From positions 1 to 64,000 of the forward strand of contig CAWEBF010000024.1 of assembly GCA_963807235.1 (NCBI GenBank): a stretch of 64,000 nt of DNA, written 5' to 3'. Below the pieces are notes generated by a model that was given only the letters and a program-made list of their open reading frames with translations, made no database searches and was not told the DNA's origin. This stretch comes from CAWEBF01 sp963807235. Its GTDB lineage: Bacteria > Acidobacteriota > Vicinamibacteria > Vicinamibacterales > UBA2999. Numbering within the stretch: position 1 is the stretch's first letter; every line of letters begins with the position of its first letter. Below are positions 63,224-64,000 of the stretch, piece by piece. The position numbers and the translations under genes were made by a program.

Positions 63224-64000
63224 ATGCTGAGCACCGACTTCGACGCCATCGTCCCGATGCTCTGCGTGACGCTGGCGGCGCTCGTCAGCCTGCTGGCCGA
63301 GGCGTTTCGCGAGCGCGACGAGCGCATGCCCATGGCCGCGTGGGGCCTGATCGGGCTTGCGGGGGCGGCCGTCTCTTCGGCACTGCTCTGGGACCGCGCC
63401 GCCACCGGCTTCGGCGTGATCGCGTCGGACAACTTCGGCCTCTTCGTCACGTTGATCCTGGTGGTGGTGGGCGCGCTGACGCTGCTGTTCTCGGCGCCCG
63501 TCGTGGAGCGGGATGGCCTGCCCGCCGGCGAGTACTACGCGCTCGTCCTTTTCGCGATCGTCGGCATGATGATGATGGCGACGGCCACAGACCTGCTGGT
63601 CATCTTCGTCGCGCTCGAGATCCTGTCGCTCGCCGTCTACGTGCTCACGAGCATCCGCCGCGACAACGCCTCCAGCACGGAGGCCGCGTTCAAGTACTTC
63701 CTGCTGGGCGCGTTTTCGAGCGCGTTCTTCCTCTACGGCATCGCCTTCACCTACGGCGTGACGGGCAGCACGCGGCTGCAGGCCGTGGGGGCGTATCTGG
63801 CCGCCCAGTCGATGAGCGACAACCCGCTCATCCTGGTGGCGCTGGGCTTCTGCTCGTCGGGTTCTGCTTCAAGATTTCCGCCGTGCCGTTTCACATGTGG
63901 ACGCCCGACGCCTACGAGGGCGCACCGGCCGTGGTCACCGGGTTCATGTCCACGGGCGTGAAGGCGGCCGCCTTCGCTGCCTTCGCCCGCGTGTTCCTGT
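63224..64000 (+). CDS. nuoN: NADH-quinone oxidoreductase subunit N (partial, one frameshift)
   Basis: The first about 258 residues of a subunit normally near 480; it runs off the right edge. Blocks: LLAEAFRERDERMPMAAWGL, VERDGLPAGEYYALVLFAIV, DLLVIFVALEILSLAVYVL and SSTEAAFKYFLLGAFSSAFF. The frame breaks at about 63855, after which KISAVPFHMWTPDAYEGAP, the channel signature, resumes in the next frame up to the edge. ATG 63224 abuts repeat copy E. Confidence 0.92.

Noticed and set aside
1..64000. tRNA, rRNA, riboswitch or prophage genes
   Set aside because: Intergenic gaps are short and were read on both strands; no cloverleaf T-arm motifs, rRNA segments, integrases or phage structural genes were seen.

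Overview
This window is GC-rich, densely coded bacterial DNA. The gene content suggests an Acidobacteriota chromosome, probably a Vicinamibacteria-like soil lineage: three Oar-like TonB-dependent receptors with an N-terminal carboxypeptidase-regulatory domain, several secreted proteins of a PWGxPDLQG type, CRTAC1/UnbV proteins paired with TPR proteins, DoxX, and twin-arginine-exported enzymes. The taxonomic call is inference. No rRNA, tRNA, CRISPR array, prophage or transposase gene was seen. Many genes carry single-base frameshifts, even the housekeeping gene nuoD. This looks more like consensus error in a long-read or metagenome assembly than wholesale gene decay.

Layout. 1-2.3 kb: end of a secreted protein, DoxX, and a metallo-beta-lactamase-fold hydrolase. 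2.3-4.8 kb: panB, panC and a coupled unknown gene (pantothenate synthesis). 4.9-9.6 kb: a GT-C membrane glycosyltransferase and a GT2 polyprenyl-phosphate glycosyltransferase on the minus strand, then a GNAT acetyltransferase and an MFS transporter on the plus strand. 9.7-14 kb: a spermidine-synthase-like membrane/TPR fusion and a secreted LVIVD-repeat protein. 14.3-20.7 kb: two paralogous TonB receptors with nearly identical promoters. 20.9-24.9 kb: a compact unknown pathway of asparagine-synthetase-like, radical SAM and FAD-dependent halogenase-like proteins. 24.9-39.4 kb: a LysR regulator diverging from a long packed run of secreted hydrolases and oxidoreductases, then two tandem CRTAC1-TPR modules. 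39.5-50.7 kb: a third TonB receptor facing a second LysR, followed by an extradiol dioxygenase, a PrpF/oxalomesaconate-tautomerase-type isomerase, a DUF3237 protein, a DHA2 exporter and a tannase-family esterase. Together these look like uptake and breakdown of plant phenolics. 50.8-52.9 kb: YajQ, a small coiled-coil protein and a glycosyltransferase. 53-64 kb: the complex I operon nuoABCDEF-HJKLM-N(partial), which lacks nuoG and nuoI.

The most unusual content lies between genes. There are at least three unrelated families of hairpin or tandem repeats: a twin-hairpin element with an AGACACTG core (five clear copies plus variants), a 44-bp-arm inverted repeat with a half copy elsewhere, and 13 degenerate arrays with a 7-bp period. 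They sit tightly on gene ends and in several places supply the start codon, stop codon or terminal residues of the adjacent protein. The asparagine-synthetase/radical SAM/FAD cluster and the gapped complex I operon are the best candidates for undescribed biology among the protein genes.
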